Source: Rhodococcus sp. G-MC3
GTDB taxonomy: Bacteria > Actinomycetota > Actinomycetes > Mycobacteriales > Mycobacteriaceae
Direction: 5' to 3'
Assembly: GCF_030063335.1 (NCBI RefSeq)
Contig: NZ_JASISW010000013.1
Location: 88,745-152,744 of the forward strand
Length of the DNA: 64,000 nucleotides
Part shown: positions 25,854-34,642 of the stretch, piece after piece
Position numbering within the stretch: the stretch's first letter is position 1
Layout of the letters: every line of letters begins with the position of its first letter
Position numbers and translations under genes: made by a program
The notes under the pieces: generated by a model
The model's database searches: none
Told to the model about the DNA's origin: nothing
What the model saw: only the letters and a program-made list of their open reading frames with translations

Positions 25854-27302
25854 TCAGATCTCACGAGGTGCGGTTGCTGCCCGAACGCGGCCCGATCCCG
25901 TCAGGTAATCGGGGTCGAGGACGGCATCGAGCTGTTCGGCAGTCAGCAAGTTCTGCTCGAGCACGATCTGGGTCACGAGGCGCCCGGTGGCAAGTGCCGT
26001 GGTTGCAACGCGCGTCGCGCCGTCGTATCCGAGGAGTGGGCTCATAGCGGTCGCCAGTCCGATGGACCGTTCGACACCGCCGCGCATGTGCTCGACGTTG
26101 GCGGTGATCCCGACTACGCACTTGTTAGTCAGGACCTCGCATGCTGCGGTGAGTTCGGCGAGCGAGGAGAACAAGCTGTGGGCGATGACCGGCTCGAATG
26201 CGTTGAGCTGCAATTGTCCACCCTCCGCGGCGATGGATACGGTCACGTCGTGGCCGATCACCCGGAATGCGACCTGGTTCACCACCTCCGGGATCACCGG
26301 GTTCACCTTGCCCGGCATGATGGACGAACCTGCCTGAACGGCCGGGAGGTTGATCTCCCCGAGGCCCACTCGGGGCCCAGAGGACAACAGACGTAAATCG
26401 TTGCACACCTTCGACAATTTGACCGCGGTGCGCTTGAGTACCCCGGACAGTTGCACGAACGATCCGACGTCCTGAGTAGCCTCCACGAGGTTCGTCGCCG
26501 TCGAAAGGGGAAGCGCGGTAATGGTCCGCAAGGCTTCGCAAACTTCAGCGGTGTACGCCGGGTGGGTGTTGAGTCCGGTTCCGATGGCAGTGCCGCCGAG
26601 GTTGATCTCCGCCACCAGTAGCGCGGCTTCGCCCAGTCTCTCGGCGTCTTCGCCCACCATTACCGCATAGGTTCCGAACTCTTGACCGAGCGTCATGGGC
26701 ACCGCGTCTTGCAGTTGAGTTCGGCCCATCTTGAGATATTGGCCGAACTCGACGGATTTGAGCGAAAATGCCTGTGCCAGATCGTCCATGGCGTTCGTGA
26801 GCCGGCGAATTGCGTACTGGAGCGCAATCTTGACCGCGGTTGGATAGACGTCGTTGGTGCTTTGCCCGAGGTTTACGTGTTCGAGGGGATGTACAACGTC
26901 GTACCGGCCACGCTCCACGCCCAGGATGTCCAACGCAAGATTCGCTACCACCTCGTTCGCATTCATGTTCGTTGAAGTGCCTGCGCCGCCTTGGATTACG
27001 TCGACGACGAAATGTTCGTGATGGTTTCCGGCGCGAATATCTTTGCAGGCAGCCACAATTGCAGCTGCAATGCGGTCATCGAGCAAACCCAGCTTTTGAT
27101 TGGTCAGTGCAGCGGCCTGTTTCACGCTCACGAGAGCGTCGACCAGGTCGGTGTGATGACTGATGGGCGTGCCACTGATGGTGAAGTTCTCCAACGCGCG
27201 CGCAGTGTGCACGCCGTAGAGCACTGTGACGGGAATCGGCTTCTCTCCCAACAAGTCATGCTCGAATCGAACGGCACTCGTGGTGTTCGTGCTGACAGAC
27301 AT
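25854..27302 (-). CDS. aspA: Aspartate ammonia-lyase (aspartase)
   Basis: 482 residues, a fumarase/aspartase superfamily enzyme that deaminates L-aspartate to fumarate. Signature regions: GGAGTSTNMNANEVVANLAL, NLGQSTNDVYPTAVKIAL, GRTQLQDAVPMTLGQEF, and the flexible catalytic loop GSSIMPGKVNPVIPE with the active serine. Family substrates other than aspartate exist, so the assignment is by overall pattern. The start at 27302 follows GGAGGTCGATC. It lies just downstream of a LysR gene and shares a 13-base upstream motif with the APC permease gene, suggesting joint control. Confidence 0.88.
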   Translation of the reverse strand: MSVSTNTTSAVRFEHDLLGEKPIPVTVLYGVHTARALENFTISGTPISHHTDLVDALVSVKQAAALTNQKLGLLDDRIAAAIVAACKDIRAGNHHEHFVVDVIQGGAGTSTNMNANEVVANLALDILGVERGRYDVVHPLEHVNLGQSTNDVYPTAVKIALQYAIRRLTNAMDDLAQAFSLKSVEFGQYLKMGRTQLQDAVPMTLGQEFGTYAVMVGEDAERLGEAALLVAEINLGGTAIGTGLNTHPAYTAEVCEALRTITALPLSTATNLVEATQDVGSFVQLSGVLKRTAVKLSKVCNDLRLLSSGPRVGLGEINLPAVQAGSSIMPGKVNPVIPEVVNQVAFRVIGHDVTVSIAAEGGQLQLNAFEPVIAHSLFSSLAELTAACEVLTNKCVVGITANVEHMRGGVERSIGLATAMSPLLGYDGATRVATTALATGRLVTQIVLEQNLLTAEQLDAVLDPDYLTGSGRVRAATAPREI

Positions 27303-27372
27303 GATCGACCTCCGGTCGAGGGCAGTGGAACTGGTGCTTGCTCGGCTCGAATGATGTCGCGACCGCACCGCA

Positions 27373-27385
27373 TCTGTACAACACA
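27373..27385 (-). promoter_or_regulatory. 13-base motif shared with the APC permease promoter
   Basis: Minus-strand TGTGTTGTACAGA lies 71 bases before the aspA start. The identical 13-mer is at 29964-29976, 88 bases before the APC permease start. TACAGA could serve as a -10 element, or the whole as a LysR operator. Confidence 0.45.
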
Positions 27386-27416
27386 ATTAACAGACGCATT
27401 GCATCGAAAGAACAGA

Positions 27417-28349
27417 TCAACTGGTTGGCGCGGCTCGCCGAGATGCAAAATGGGCTCGTGCACGGTCGGCGACGGCACGAGCGCGCGCGGTACTGCGCAC
27501 TCCACGCAACCGAACGATCACCACCGGAAGAACCGGCACGTCGTCGGCGATGGGAATCGCGACAACCTGTCCGCCGTCATAGGTGCGGCCACCGTCGGCC
27601 GGCTCCTGGTTCAGGATGGAGAATCCGTGGCCGCGGGCTACGAGGCCGCGTACCGTCTCATAGCTCGCAGACCGGTACCGCACCACCGGTTCGACGCCCA
27701 CGCCTCGAAGCATAGAAAGGAAGTAATCGCGGCTGCTCGGCAGATCCAGCAGAACCATCGGCTCGTCCGCGAGGTCGGCAAGAGCGATCGCGTCCGCACC
27801 GGCCAGTCGATGGTCGGCCGCGAGAATCACGTGCGGGGGTGCATGTCCGATGACCTCGGATTCGAGGTCAGGGTGCAGGGCCAAGTCATATGTGATGGCC
27901 AATTCGCACGTACCGTTGCGTAGCTCCGCGCGGACCGACGCGGCCTGCGTTTCGAGGACGTCTACCACCAACTCGGGGTGGATCCTGCGCAGGTCGGAGA
28001 TCAAACTGGGCAGCACGAACGGGGTCAGGGTGACGAAACACGCCAGCTTTACCGTCCCGCGCACCACGTCTTCGTGGCCGCGGGCGGTATCGAGGACCTC
28101 GCCGAGGTGTGCGAGCAGACTCTGGGTGTCCCTGAGCATCTCCTCACCGGCTGCAGTGAGAACGAGTCCCCTCGACGGCTGACGGATGAAGAGCTGGGTC
28201 CCTATTTGGTGTTCCAGTTGCGAGATAGCAGACGACACCGCTGACTGCGCGACCAACAGCTGCTCGGCCGCCTTCGTCATGTTCGAGTGTGATGCTGCTG
28301 CAACGAAATACCGGAGTTGCGTCAGGGTGACATCGGGCCGTCGCTGCAC
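27417..28349 (-). CDS. LysR family transcriptional regulator
   Basis: 310 residues. Winged helix: TLTQLRYFVAAASHSNMTKA, AEQLLVAQSAVSSAISQLEH, with a basic turn QLFIRQPSRGLVLTAAGEEM. The effector-binding domain continues with GTVKLACFVTLTPFVLPSLI. I chose the GTG at 28349 because AGGAG lies 7 bases upstream; a longer GTG start at 28373 is possible. It sits between aspA and the APC permease, all on the minus strand, starting 27 bases after the permease stop. It likely controls aspA, the permease and perhaps the divergent amine dehydrogenase operon. Confidence 0.9.
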   Translation of the reverse strand: MQRRPDVTLTQLRYFVAAASHSNMTKAAEQLLVAQSAVSSAISQLEHQIGTQLFIRQPSRGLVLTAAGEEMLRDTQSLLAHLGEVLDTARGHEDVVRGTVKLACFVTLTPFVLPSLISDLRRIHPELVVDVLETQAASVRAELRNGTCELAITYDLALHPDLESEVIGHAPPHVILAADHRLAGADAIALADLADEPMVLLDLPSSRDYFLSMLRGVGVEPVVRYRSASYETVRGLVARGHGFSILNQEPADGGRTYDGGQVVAIPIADDVPVLPVVIVRLRGVRSTARARAVADRARAHFASRRAAPTS

Positions 28350-28376
28350 AGTTCTTTCTCCTGAGAGTCCCACCGG

Positions 28377-29876
28377 TCAGGCTGTGGCGGCCACTTCGGT
28401 GATTGGCGCTGCCTCGGTCCGGACGGTGCGGCCGCGGAGGTAACCCACGCCTCCCAGTAAGGACAGCGCCGTCAGTGTACCCAGCGTGAACACTTCGAAC
28501 GTGAGTCGGCTGACTCCCCACGTGGCCTCGAAGTCGTAGTCCAGCCCGAACACGGTTTCGAGGGTCCCCGGAAAGACTGCCACCCACGAGCCGAGCAGGA
28601 TCCAGGCGAAGCACACGCTGCCGAGCGCGCGGTATCCCGCCGTGCCCACCGGCACCTTGAACGGGCGCGGCGTGTCCGGGAACTTGGAGCGGAGTCGAAT
28701 GGCACTGGGAATGACGATGAGGTAGCTGAGCAGAAAAGTGGAGATGGAGATACTCAGGACCACGCCGAAGACGGCGGCCGTCGATCCTGTCACTTGCATC
28801 GCGGCCAGCATGAATGTCGATGACGCGACGCCCGAGAGAAAGTTGACGCGCAGTGGTGTGCCCAGCCGTGGGTGGAAGCGGCCGAAGAAGCCGCCGAAGA
28901 ATGCACCGTCCGCGGCAGCCATGGCCTGCATCCGGTCGCTGATGATCATCCATGCGGCCCCCTGGGTCATCAAGATGATCGCGAAAACGACGCCGGTCGC
29001 CGTCAGCAATGCCGGGCCGGCAGCTCCGTACACGGTGTAGACCTCGGCGACGGCGTCGAGCAGTCCGCCGATACCGGTGACCTCGTCGGCTGGGATGACC
29101 AACAGAATGGCGAAGATCGGGAGCAGGTAAGCCGCGGCGGCTATTCCACAGGCGCGGGCAATGGAGACGGGGACGTCGCGCCCCGGGTTCTTCATCTCCC
29201 CGGCAGCACTGTTGCTCGACTCGAATCCCAAGTACGAGAACAGAAGCAGCGGGGTTACGCCGAGCAGGCCTGCCACCGTTGGGGAAAAGGTTTGCGTGGA
29301 GAAGCCGCCGAATCCGTTCTTGATCCCGTAGAGGGCTGTTGTCAACAGAAAGAACGTCAGGAAGGCGATTTTGAGAATGGCGCCCGCAGTCGGAATCCAT
29401 TTTCCTCGTTGCAGGCTGATGATGGCGGCTGAGACAGTGAGCCAGATGAACACCAGCTTGAACGCGTAGTCCGAGATCGATCCGGACTCGATGGGTGTGA
29501 CGTAGTGGTTCCACGTTTCGGTGGCAAGGAATGCCATCGAACCGCCTACCCACACAGGCTGCGTGACCCAGGTGAGCAACGACGCCATTGCCGCTGGGGC
29601 GCGTCCATATGCCGCGCGCACCCAGACGTAGACGCCGCCCTCGCCCGTGAAGGTACTTCCGACTTCGGCGAATATCAGTCCGTACGGAACCAGGAACAAC
29701 ACCGCCAGAACAACGGCCCAGGTGAAGGTTTCTCCACCGAAGCTGGACACCTGCCCGAGCACTTCGACGGACACGACTGCCGCGACGATGAGAAAAATGA
29801 TGTCGAAGCGTCCCAGGGATTTTTTCAGGTGTTCGGTCTGGCGTTGGGCGAGTGGAGTCGGTGTCGTGTCACTCAT
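28377..29876 (-). CDS. APC-superfamily amino acid/amine permease
   Basis: 499 residues, about 12 membrane helices. The first helix region is FDIIFLIVAAVVSVEVLGQV, followed by FLVPYGLIFAEVGSTFTGEG and GGVYVWVRAAYGRAPAAMAS, typical of glutamate/GABA antiporter-like and YjeH/APC members. LFSYLGFESSNSAAGEMKNP is the conserved helix-6/7 segment. Start at 29876 has AGAGAGG upstream. The substrate is unknown; divergence from an amine dehydrogenase operon and linkage with aspartase point to an amino acid or methylated amino acid. Confidence 0.88.
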   Translation of the reverse strand: MSDTTPTPLAQRQTEHLKKSLGRFDIIFLIVAAVVSVEVLGQVSSFGGETFTWAVVLAVLFLVPYGLIFAEVGSTFTGEGGVYVWVRAAYGRAPAAMASLLTWVTQPVWVGGSMAFLATETWNHYVTPIESGSISDYAFKLVFIWLTVSAAIISLQRGKWIPTAGAILKIAFLTFFLLTTALYGIKNGFGGFSTQTFSPTVAGLLGVTPLLLFSYLGFESSNSAAGEMKNPGRDVPVSIARACGIAAAAYLLPIFAILLVIPADEVTGIGGLLDAVAEVYTVYGAAGPALLTATGVVFAIILMTQGAAWMIISDRMQAMAAADGAFFGGFFGRFHPRLGTPLRVNFLSGVASSTFMLAAMQVTGSTAAVFGVVLSISISTFLLSYLIVIPSAIRLRSKFPDTPRPFKVPVGTAGYRALGSVCFAWILLGSWVAVFPGTLETVFGLDYDFEATWGVSRLTFEVFTLGTLTALSLLGGVGYLRGRTVRTEAAPITEVAATA

Positions 29877-29963
29877 CGAAGTGCCTCTCTGGGCTCGGCT
29901 GATTCTGGCTGGCGGCCTTGATTGCGGTGGACGCGAACCCAACCCTGATCTCCTCGAGCGTCT

Positions 29964-29976
29964 TCTGTACAACACA
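29964..29976 (-). promoter_or_regulatory. 13-base motif shared with the aspA promoter
   Basis: Second copy of minus-strand TGTGTTGTACAGA, upstream of the APC permease. Both copies are preceded by A/T-rich bases on the same strand. Confidence 0.45.
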
Positions 29977-30055
29977 TATTTGCGGGTTACTCCATCGAAT
30001 AGGCAGATTGTCAACATCTGGTTTCGTCGCTGTGACCTCAGCGTTCCCGAGTGCT

Positions 30056-30078
30056 GGTCATCTGTTCAGGAGATGACC
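30056..30078. promoter_or_regulatory. Perfect hairpin/operator in the divergent region
   Basis: GGTCATCT-N7-AGATGACC, a perfect 8-bp inverted repeat, lies in the 330-bp region between the APC permease and the amine dehydrogenase-like gene, about 130 bases upstream of the latter. Nothing coding was seen in this region. Confidence 0.4.
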
Positions 30079-30206
30079 TGCATCACAAAACGACGGGCAC
30101 CGATGTGGTGAATCGGGTGGTGTCCCGACGGCGCAGTGTGCATTATTTGAGATACATCGCAAAGAATTATGCGAACCGCTACAGCTCATTCCTCTAGGAG
30201 GAAATC

Positions 30207-32327
30207 GTGCGAGATCCTCGATACGACGTCCTGTTCGAGCCGGTTCAGATCGGGCCCGTCACCGCCCGGAACCGGTTCTTCCAGGTTCCACACTGCAACG
30301 GCATGGGGTACCGCGACCCCTCCGGCGAGGCGTACATGCGACAGATCAAAGCCGAGGGCGGCTGGGCCGTCGTCTGCACCGAACAGGTCGAGATCCATCC
30401 GACCTCCGACATCGGACCGTTCATCGAGCTTCGGCTCTGGGATGATCAGGACCTGCCTGCTCTGACACGAATCTCCGAGAAGATTCACGAGGGCGGAGCT
30501 CTGGCAGGTATCGAGCTCGCGCACAACGGACTCAACAGTCCCAACCTCATCAGCCGCGAGACGCCGCTCGGTCCGCAGAACCTGCCCGTGGTGTCGTGGA
30601 ACTACGACCCGGTGCAGGCCCGAGAGATGACGAAGTCCGACATCGCCGACCTACGCCATTGGCACCGTGAAGCGGTCCGGCGTTCACTCGTTGCCGAGTA
30701 CGACATCGTCTACGTCTACGCCGGCCACGCCATCGGCGGATTGCATCACTTCCTCTCCCCTCGCTACAACAACAGAACCGACGAATACGGCGGGAGCCTC
30801 ACCAACCGAGCTCGCCTGCTTCGGGAGATCCTCGAGGACACGTGTGAGATGGCCGACGGAAAGGCTGCGGTGGCTTGCCGCATCTCCGTCGACGAGCTCA
30901 TCGGCGACGAGGGCATCACCCGCAGCGAGATCGAAGATGTCATCGGGATGCTCGGGGAAATTCCCGACCTGTGGGATTTCGTGCTGGGCAGCTGGGAGGA
31001 CGACTCGGTCACCTCGAGGTTCGGCCCCGAGGCGGAACAGGAACCGTACGTTCGCGGCCTGAAGCAGCTGACCACCAAGCCTGTCGTCGGCGTCGGACGC
31101 TTCACCTCACCCGACACGATGCTTCATCAGGTCACGTCCGGGGTGCTCGACTTCATCGGTGCCGCTCGGCCGTCGATCGCCGACCCGTTCCTTCCGAACA
31201 AGATCGAACGCGGCGACCTCGAAGACATCCGTGAGTGCATCGGATGCAACATCTGCGTGTCAGGCGACTTCACGATGTCTCCGATCCGGTGCACCCAGAA
31301 CCCCACGATGGGTGAGGAATTTCGTCGAGGCTGGCATCCGGAGCGCATCAAGGTTCGGTCGAGCGCGGCGAACGTTCTCGTCGTGGGTGCAGGCCCTTCG
31401 GGTCTGGAAGCTGCCCGGGCCCTGGGACAGCGCGGATACGCCGTCAGTCTCATCGAGGCGACCCGCGAGATCGGCGGCCGCGTGACCCGAGAGTCCGCCC
31501 TCCCTGGGTTGTCCGCCTGGAGTCGCGTCGTCGACTACCGCGAGCAGCAATTGCGCAAGCTCGACAACGTCGAGGTCTTCCGTGAAAGCCCGCTGACTGC
31601 CGAGGACATCCTCGACAACGACTTCCAGCACGTCGTGACGGCTACCGGATCCAGTTGGCGGCGCGACGGTGTCGCGAGGTGGCACACCCACCCGATCTCC
31701 GTGGCGGCCGAGGCCGATGTGCTCACACCGGACGACATCATGACGGGCAGCCGGCCCCGGGGAAACCGAGTTGTGCTGTTCGACGACGACCACTACTACC
31801 TCGGGGCCATCCTCGCAGAGCTCCTCGCGAAGGAGGGGTACCACGTCACTCTGGTGACACCGGCCGCGCACGTTTCACAGTGGACCACCAACACGATGGA
31901 AGTTGTGCGCATCCGAAAGCGCGTGATCGCAGCGGGCATCACGGTGCACACCAACCGCGCGCTCGCGTCGGTCGACGTCGACACAGCGAACACCGTCTGC
32001 GCGTTCACCGGAGATCCAATGGCCTTACCTGCGGACTGCGTCGTCATGGTGACCGCACGCCTCCCCCACGACGGGTTGTACACCGAGCTCGTGAGCCGCG
32101 AGAGCGAGTGGGCCGACCACGGACTGATTTCCGTCAAGGGCATCGGTGACTCCTGGGCACCGTCCACCATCGCGGCCGCCGTCTGGTCCGGCCATCGTTA
32201 TGCCGAAGAACTCGACGAACCTGTCGATCCCCGCCCTGTCCGGTATCGCCGTGAAGTCACCGAACTCTTTCTCGAACCCATCCGCTCCACATCCAACACA
32301 TCTGCCCTTATCGGCACGCGTCCATGA
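30207..32327 (+). CDS. FMN/4Fe-4S amine dehydrogenase-like oxidoreductase (trimethylamine/dimethylamine dehydrogenase family)
   Basis: 706 residues in three parts. Residues 1-340 form an OYE-like FMN barrel (FFQVPHCNGMGYRDPSG, LSPRYNNRTDEYGGSLTNRA). Next, CIGCNICVSGDFTMSPIRC is a CxxCxxC-x11-C 4Fe-4S site. From about 385 a nucleotide-binding domain begins (NVLVVGAGPSGLEAARALGQ). This is the layout of trimethylamine and dimethylamine dehydrogenases, histamine dehydrogenase, N-methylproline demethylase and dienoyl-CoA reductase. The context (permease, aldehyde dehydrogenase, aspartase) favours an amine substrate over an enoyl-CoA. The GTG start has a strong AGGAGGAAATC site. First gene of a three-gene operon. 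Confidence 0.85.
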   Translation: MRDPRYDVLFEPVQIGPVTARNRFFQVPHCNGMGYRDPSGEAYMRQIKAEGGWAVVCTEQVEIHPTSDIGPFIELRLWDDQDLPALTRISEKIHEGGALAGIELAHNGLNSPNLISRETPLGPQNLPVVSWNYDPVQAREMTKSDIADLRHWHREAVRRSLVAEYDIVYVYAGHAIGGLHHFLSPRYNNRTDEYGGSLTNRARLLREILEDTCEMADGKAAVACRISVDELIGDEGITRSEIEDVIGMLGEIPDLWDFVLGSWEDDSVTSRFGPEAEQEPYVRGLKQLTTKPVVGVGRFTSPDTMLHQVTSGVLDFIGAARPSIADPFLPNKIERGDLEDIRECIGCNICVSGDFTMSPIRCTQNPTMGEEFRRGWHPERIKVRSSAANVLVVGAGPSGLEAARALGQRGYAVSLIEATREIGGRVTRESALPGLSAWSRVVDYREQQLRKLDNVEVFRESPLTAEDILDNDFQHVVTATGSSWRRDGVARWHTHPISVAAEADVLTPDDIMTGSRPRGNRVVLFDDDHYYLGAILAELLAKEGYHVTLVTPAAHVSQWTTNTMEVVRIRKRVIAAGITVHTNRALASVDVDTANTVCAFTGDPMALPADCVVMVTARLPHDGLYTELVSRESEWADHGLISVKGIGDSWAPSTIAAAVWSGHRYAEELDEPVDPRPVRYRREVTELFLEPIRSTSNTSALIGTRP

Positions 32328-32338
32328 AAGAGAACACC

Positions 32339-32713
32339 ATGACCAGTCCCGCACTCATCCCAGTCGGATCTCGACTCATCGAGAAGATGGCACCCAGCTC
32401 TTACGTCACTGCCGAGACGCTCCGATCCGGAGATCCCCAAGAGACAGAAGCTGTACATCTGACCAGCGCGGACTCAAAATTCTTGACCGGCTCCTGGAGC
32501 GCACAGCCCTACACCGAGTTCATCGAGTCCTACCCGGGAGACGAATACACCCGAGTGCTAGAGGGATCGGTGACACTCACCACTGACGGCGGCACTCCTC
32601 GAACGTTCACCGCGGGTGAGGCATTCACCCTGACGAAGGGGTGGCGCGGCGAGTATCGGGTGAACGAACCTCTGGTCAAGCAGTTCGCCATCTATGTCTC
32701 CGACGAGGGCTGA
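32339..32713 (+). CDS. Small cupin-domain protein
   Basis: 124 residues. The double cupin half-motifs are compact: SYPGDEYTRVLEGSVTLTTD and TFTAGEAFTLTKGWRGEYRV, matching the DUF861-type (ureidoglycine aminohydrolase-like) cupin found with PuuC-type aldehyde dehydrogenases in amine pathways. The role is unproven; it could bind metal and an amine-derived intermediate. I selected ATG 32339, preceded by AAAGAGAA; an ATG at 32324 overlapping the upstream stop (ATGA) is the alternative. Its stop is three bases before the next gene. Confidence 0.75.
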   Translation: MTSPALIPVGSRLIEKMAPSSYVTAETLRSGDPQETEAVHLTSADSKFLTGSWSAQPYTEFIESYPGDEYTRVLEGSVTLTTDGGTPRTFTAGEAFTLTKGWRGEYRVNEPLVKQFAIYVSDEG

Positions 32714-32716
32714 CCC

Positions 32717-34207
32717 ATGACCACCAAGACACTCGCCGACTGGACTTCGCTCGCCGCCGAGCTCACCATCCGAACCGGCCTGTACATCGACGGCGCATCG
32801 GTTCCCGCTCGGTCCGGGGCCACCTTCGACTCGGTCAACCCGGCAACCGGCTCGGTCATCGCGGCGGTTTCTGCCGGCGGCGCAGCCGACGTCGACCTCG
32901 CGGTGGCCGCCGCCCGCCGCAGCTTCGAGGGCGGGGCGTGGTCCCGGTCGGGCATTGCCGAACGTAGGCGCGTTCTTCTGCGGCTGGCCGAACTGATCGA
33001 GGAGAACGGTGCGGAGTTCGCGCTCCTGGACTCTCTCGACATGGGCAAGCTCGTCAACGATGCCTTGACCGTCGACGTGCCCTCGGCGGTCGATCTCTTC
33101 CGGTTCTACGCCGAAGCTCTGGACAAGATCCCCGGCGAGATCGCGCCGACGGCGCCCGGAAACCTGGCCTTGGTAACCCGTGAGCCACTCGGCGTTGTCG
33201 CGGCAGTCGTGCCATGGAACTTCCCGCTCGATCTCGCGGTCTGGAAACTTGCCCCGGCCTTGGCCGCGGGAAACAGTGTCGTACTCAAGCCTGCCGAGCA
33301 GGCCCCTCTCTCCGCACTCCTGTTGGCCGAACTTGCCACCTGTGCAGGCCTTCCCGACGGTGTGCTCAACGTGGTGAACGGTGATGGTCCGACGACGGGC
33401 GCGGCCCTGGGGCGGCACATGGACGTGGATGTTTTGGCCTTCACCGGATCCACGGCGACGGGAAAGCGATTCCTGAGCTACGCCGCCGAGTCCAACATGA
33501 AACAGGTCTGGCTCGAATGCGGTGGCAAGTCCGCCAACATCGTCTTCGCCGACTCGAACCTGGTGGAGGCGGCTCAACACGCTGCCGGCGGAGCGTTCTT
33601 CAACCAGGGCGCAGTGTGTTCCGCGAATTCACGCGTGCTGGTGGAGGCGTCCGTCGCCGAGGAGTTCACCCGTCTGCTCGTCGCCGAGGCGTCGGCCGTC
33701 ACCCCCGGCAATCCGCTCGATCCGGCATCGACGCTCGGGGCCGTCGTGGACGAGCATCACACCAAGAGGGTGGTCGGTTTCATCGATCGAGCGCGTTCCG
33801 ATGCGACCGTCGCGACGGGCGGTAACCGAATTGATGTGGACGGCCGGGGCTGTTTCGTGGAACCGACAGTCCTCACCGATGTTTCGGGTGACGCCGAGAT
33901 TGTCCGCGACGAGGTATTCGGGCCCGTCGTCACTGTCCAAACATTTGCTGACGAGGAAGCTGCCGTCCGCATGGCGAACGACAGCATCTATGGGCTGGCC
34001 GCGTCCGTGTGGACCGACAACCTCGACCGCGCACACCGTGTGGCGTCCCAGCTCCGAGTCGGCACAGTGTCGGTGAACTGCGTCGATGCTTTGGGGTCGA
34101 CGACGCCGTTCGGCGGTTTCAAGCAGTCGGGGTTCGGACGGGACCTGTCGCTGCACGCCCTCGACAAGTACACCGGACTCAAAACAACCTGGCTGCGTCT
34201 GCGTTAG
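32717..34207 (+). CDS. NAD+-dependent aldehyde dehydrogenase (PuuC-like)
   Basis: 496 residues, full length. Landmarks: LVTREPLGVVAAVVPWNFPL (cofactor site), FTGSTATGKRFLSYAAES, catalytic glutamate in WLECGGKSANIVFAD, the nucleophile cysteine in FFNQGAVCSANSRV, EVFGPVVTVQTF, and FGGFKQSGFGRD at the C-terminus. The closest overall pattern is the gamma-glutamyl-aminobutyraldehyde/ aminoaldehyde dehydrogenase group. It likely oxidises the aldehyde freed by the amine dehydrogenase upstream. GAGGG precedes the start, three bases after the cupin stop. Confidence 0.9.
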   Translation: MTTKTLADWTSLAAELTIRTGLYIDGASVPARSGATFDSVNPATGSVIAAVSAGGAADVDLAVAAARRSFEGGAWSRSGIAERRRVLLRLAELIEENGAEFALLDSLDMGKLVNDALTVDVPSAVDLFRFYAEALDKIPGEIAPTAPGNLALVTREPLGVVAAVVPWNFPLDLAVWKLAPALAAGNSVVLKPAEQAPLSALLLAELATCAGLPDGVLNVVNGDGPTTGAALGRHMDVDVLAFTGSTATGKRFLSYAAESNMKQVWLECGGKSANIVFADSNLVEAAQHAAGGAFFNQGAVCSANSRVLVEASVAEEFTRLLVAEASAVTPGNPLDPASTLGAVVDEHHTKRVVGFIDRARSDATVATGGNRIDVDGRGCFVEPTVLTDVSGDAEIVRDEVFGPVVTVQTFADEEAAVRMANDSIYGLAASVWTDNLDRAHRVASQLRVGTVSVNCVDALGSTTPFGGFKQSGFGRDLSLHALDKYTGLKTTWLRLR

Positions 34208-34642
34208 CCCTTGCCCGGTACACCGCCAAGAGTGTCGGCGTCGAACGATGTGAACATCTCCCATGAACATGCGGGGCGCATCGTCGGCGACCGTGAATGT
34301 TCAAGCTGTCGGCGGACTCGTGTGGGGATTCCGCACACTCAGACCGAGTTCGCGCTGGACGATTCCGACAGCAGATGAGCCAGTGGGCCGTCAATCAGGT
34401 AGAAGCACACGATCTCGATGATCGCGTGCCACGGTGGGTGACGTCGGCAGTTCCCGCACCCTCGAAAAGTCTCGACGTACCTATCGTTTCCTGACCAATC
34501 GGGCGACTGAGCAGGCCGAGGTCCAACCTCTAGAGGAAATGTCTCGGTCAGTGGGACGCGGACCGAACGCAGAGTCCATCAACCCGAAGTATGTGTGGCG
34601 CATCACATGAATGTGCGCACTAGCGTGAGGGAAGAGGCAACG
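34208..34642. other. 435-bp region upstream of kshA
   Basis: No gene seen. A CCTCTAGAGG palindrome lies at 34527-34536, 107 bases before kshA. I found no clear KstR-type box (TnnAACnnGTTnnA). Confidence 0.4.

Noticed and set aside
28144..29553. 469-codon minus-strand frame inside the APC permease and LysR region
   Set aside because: Overlaps two genes with recognised domains; the composition (His/Arg-rich) is that of an out-of-frame reading.
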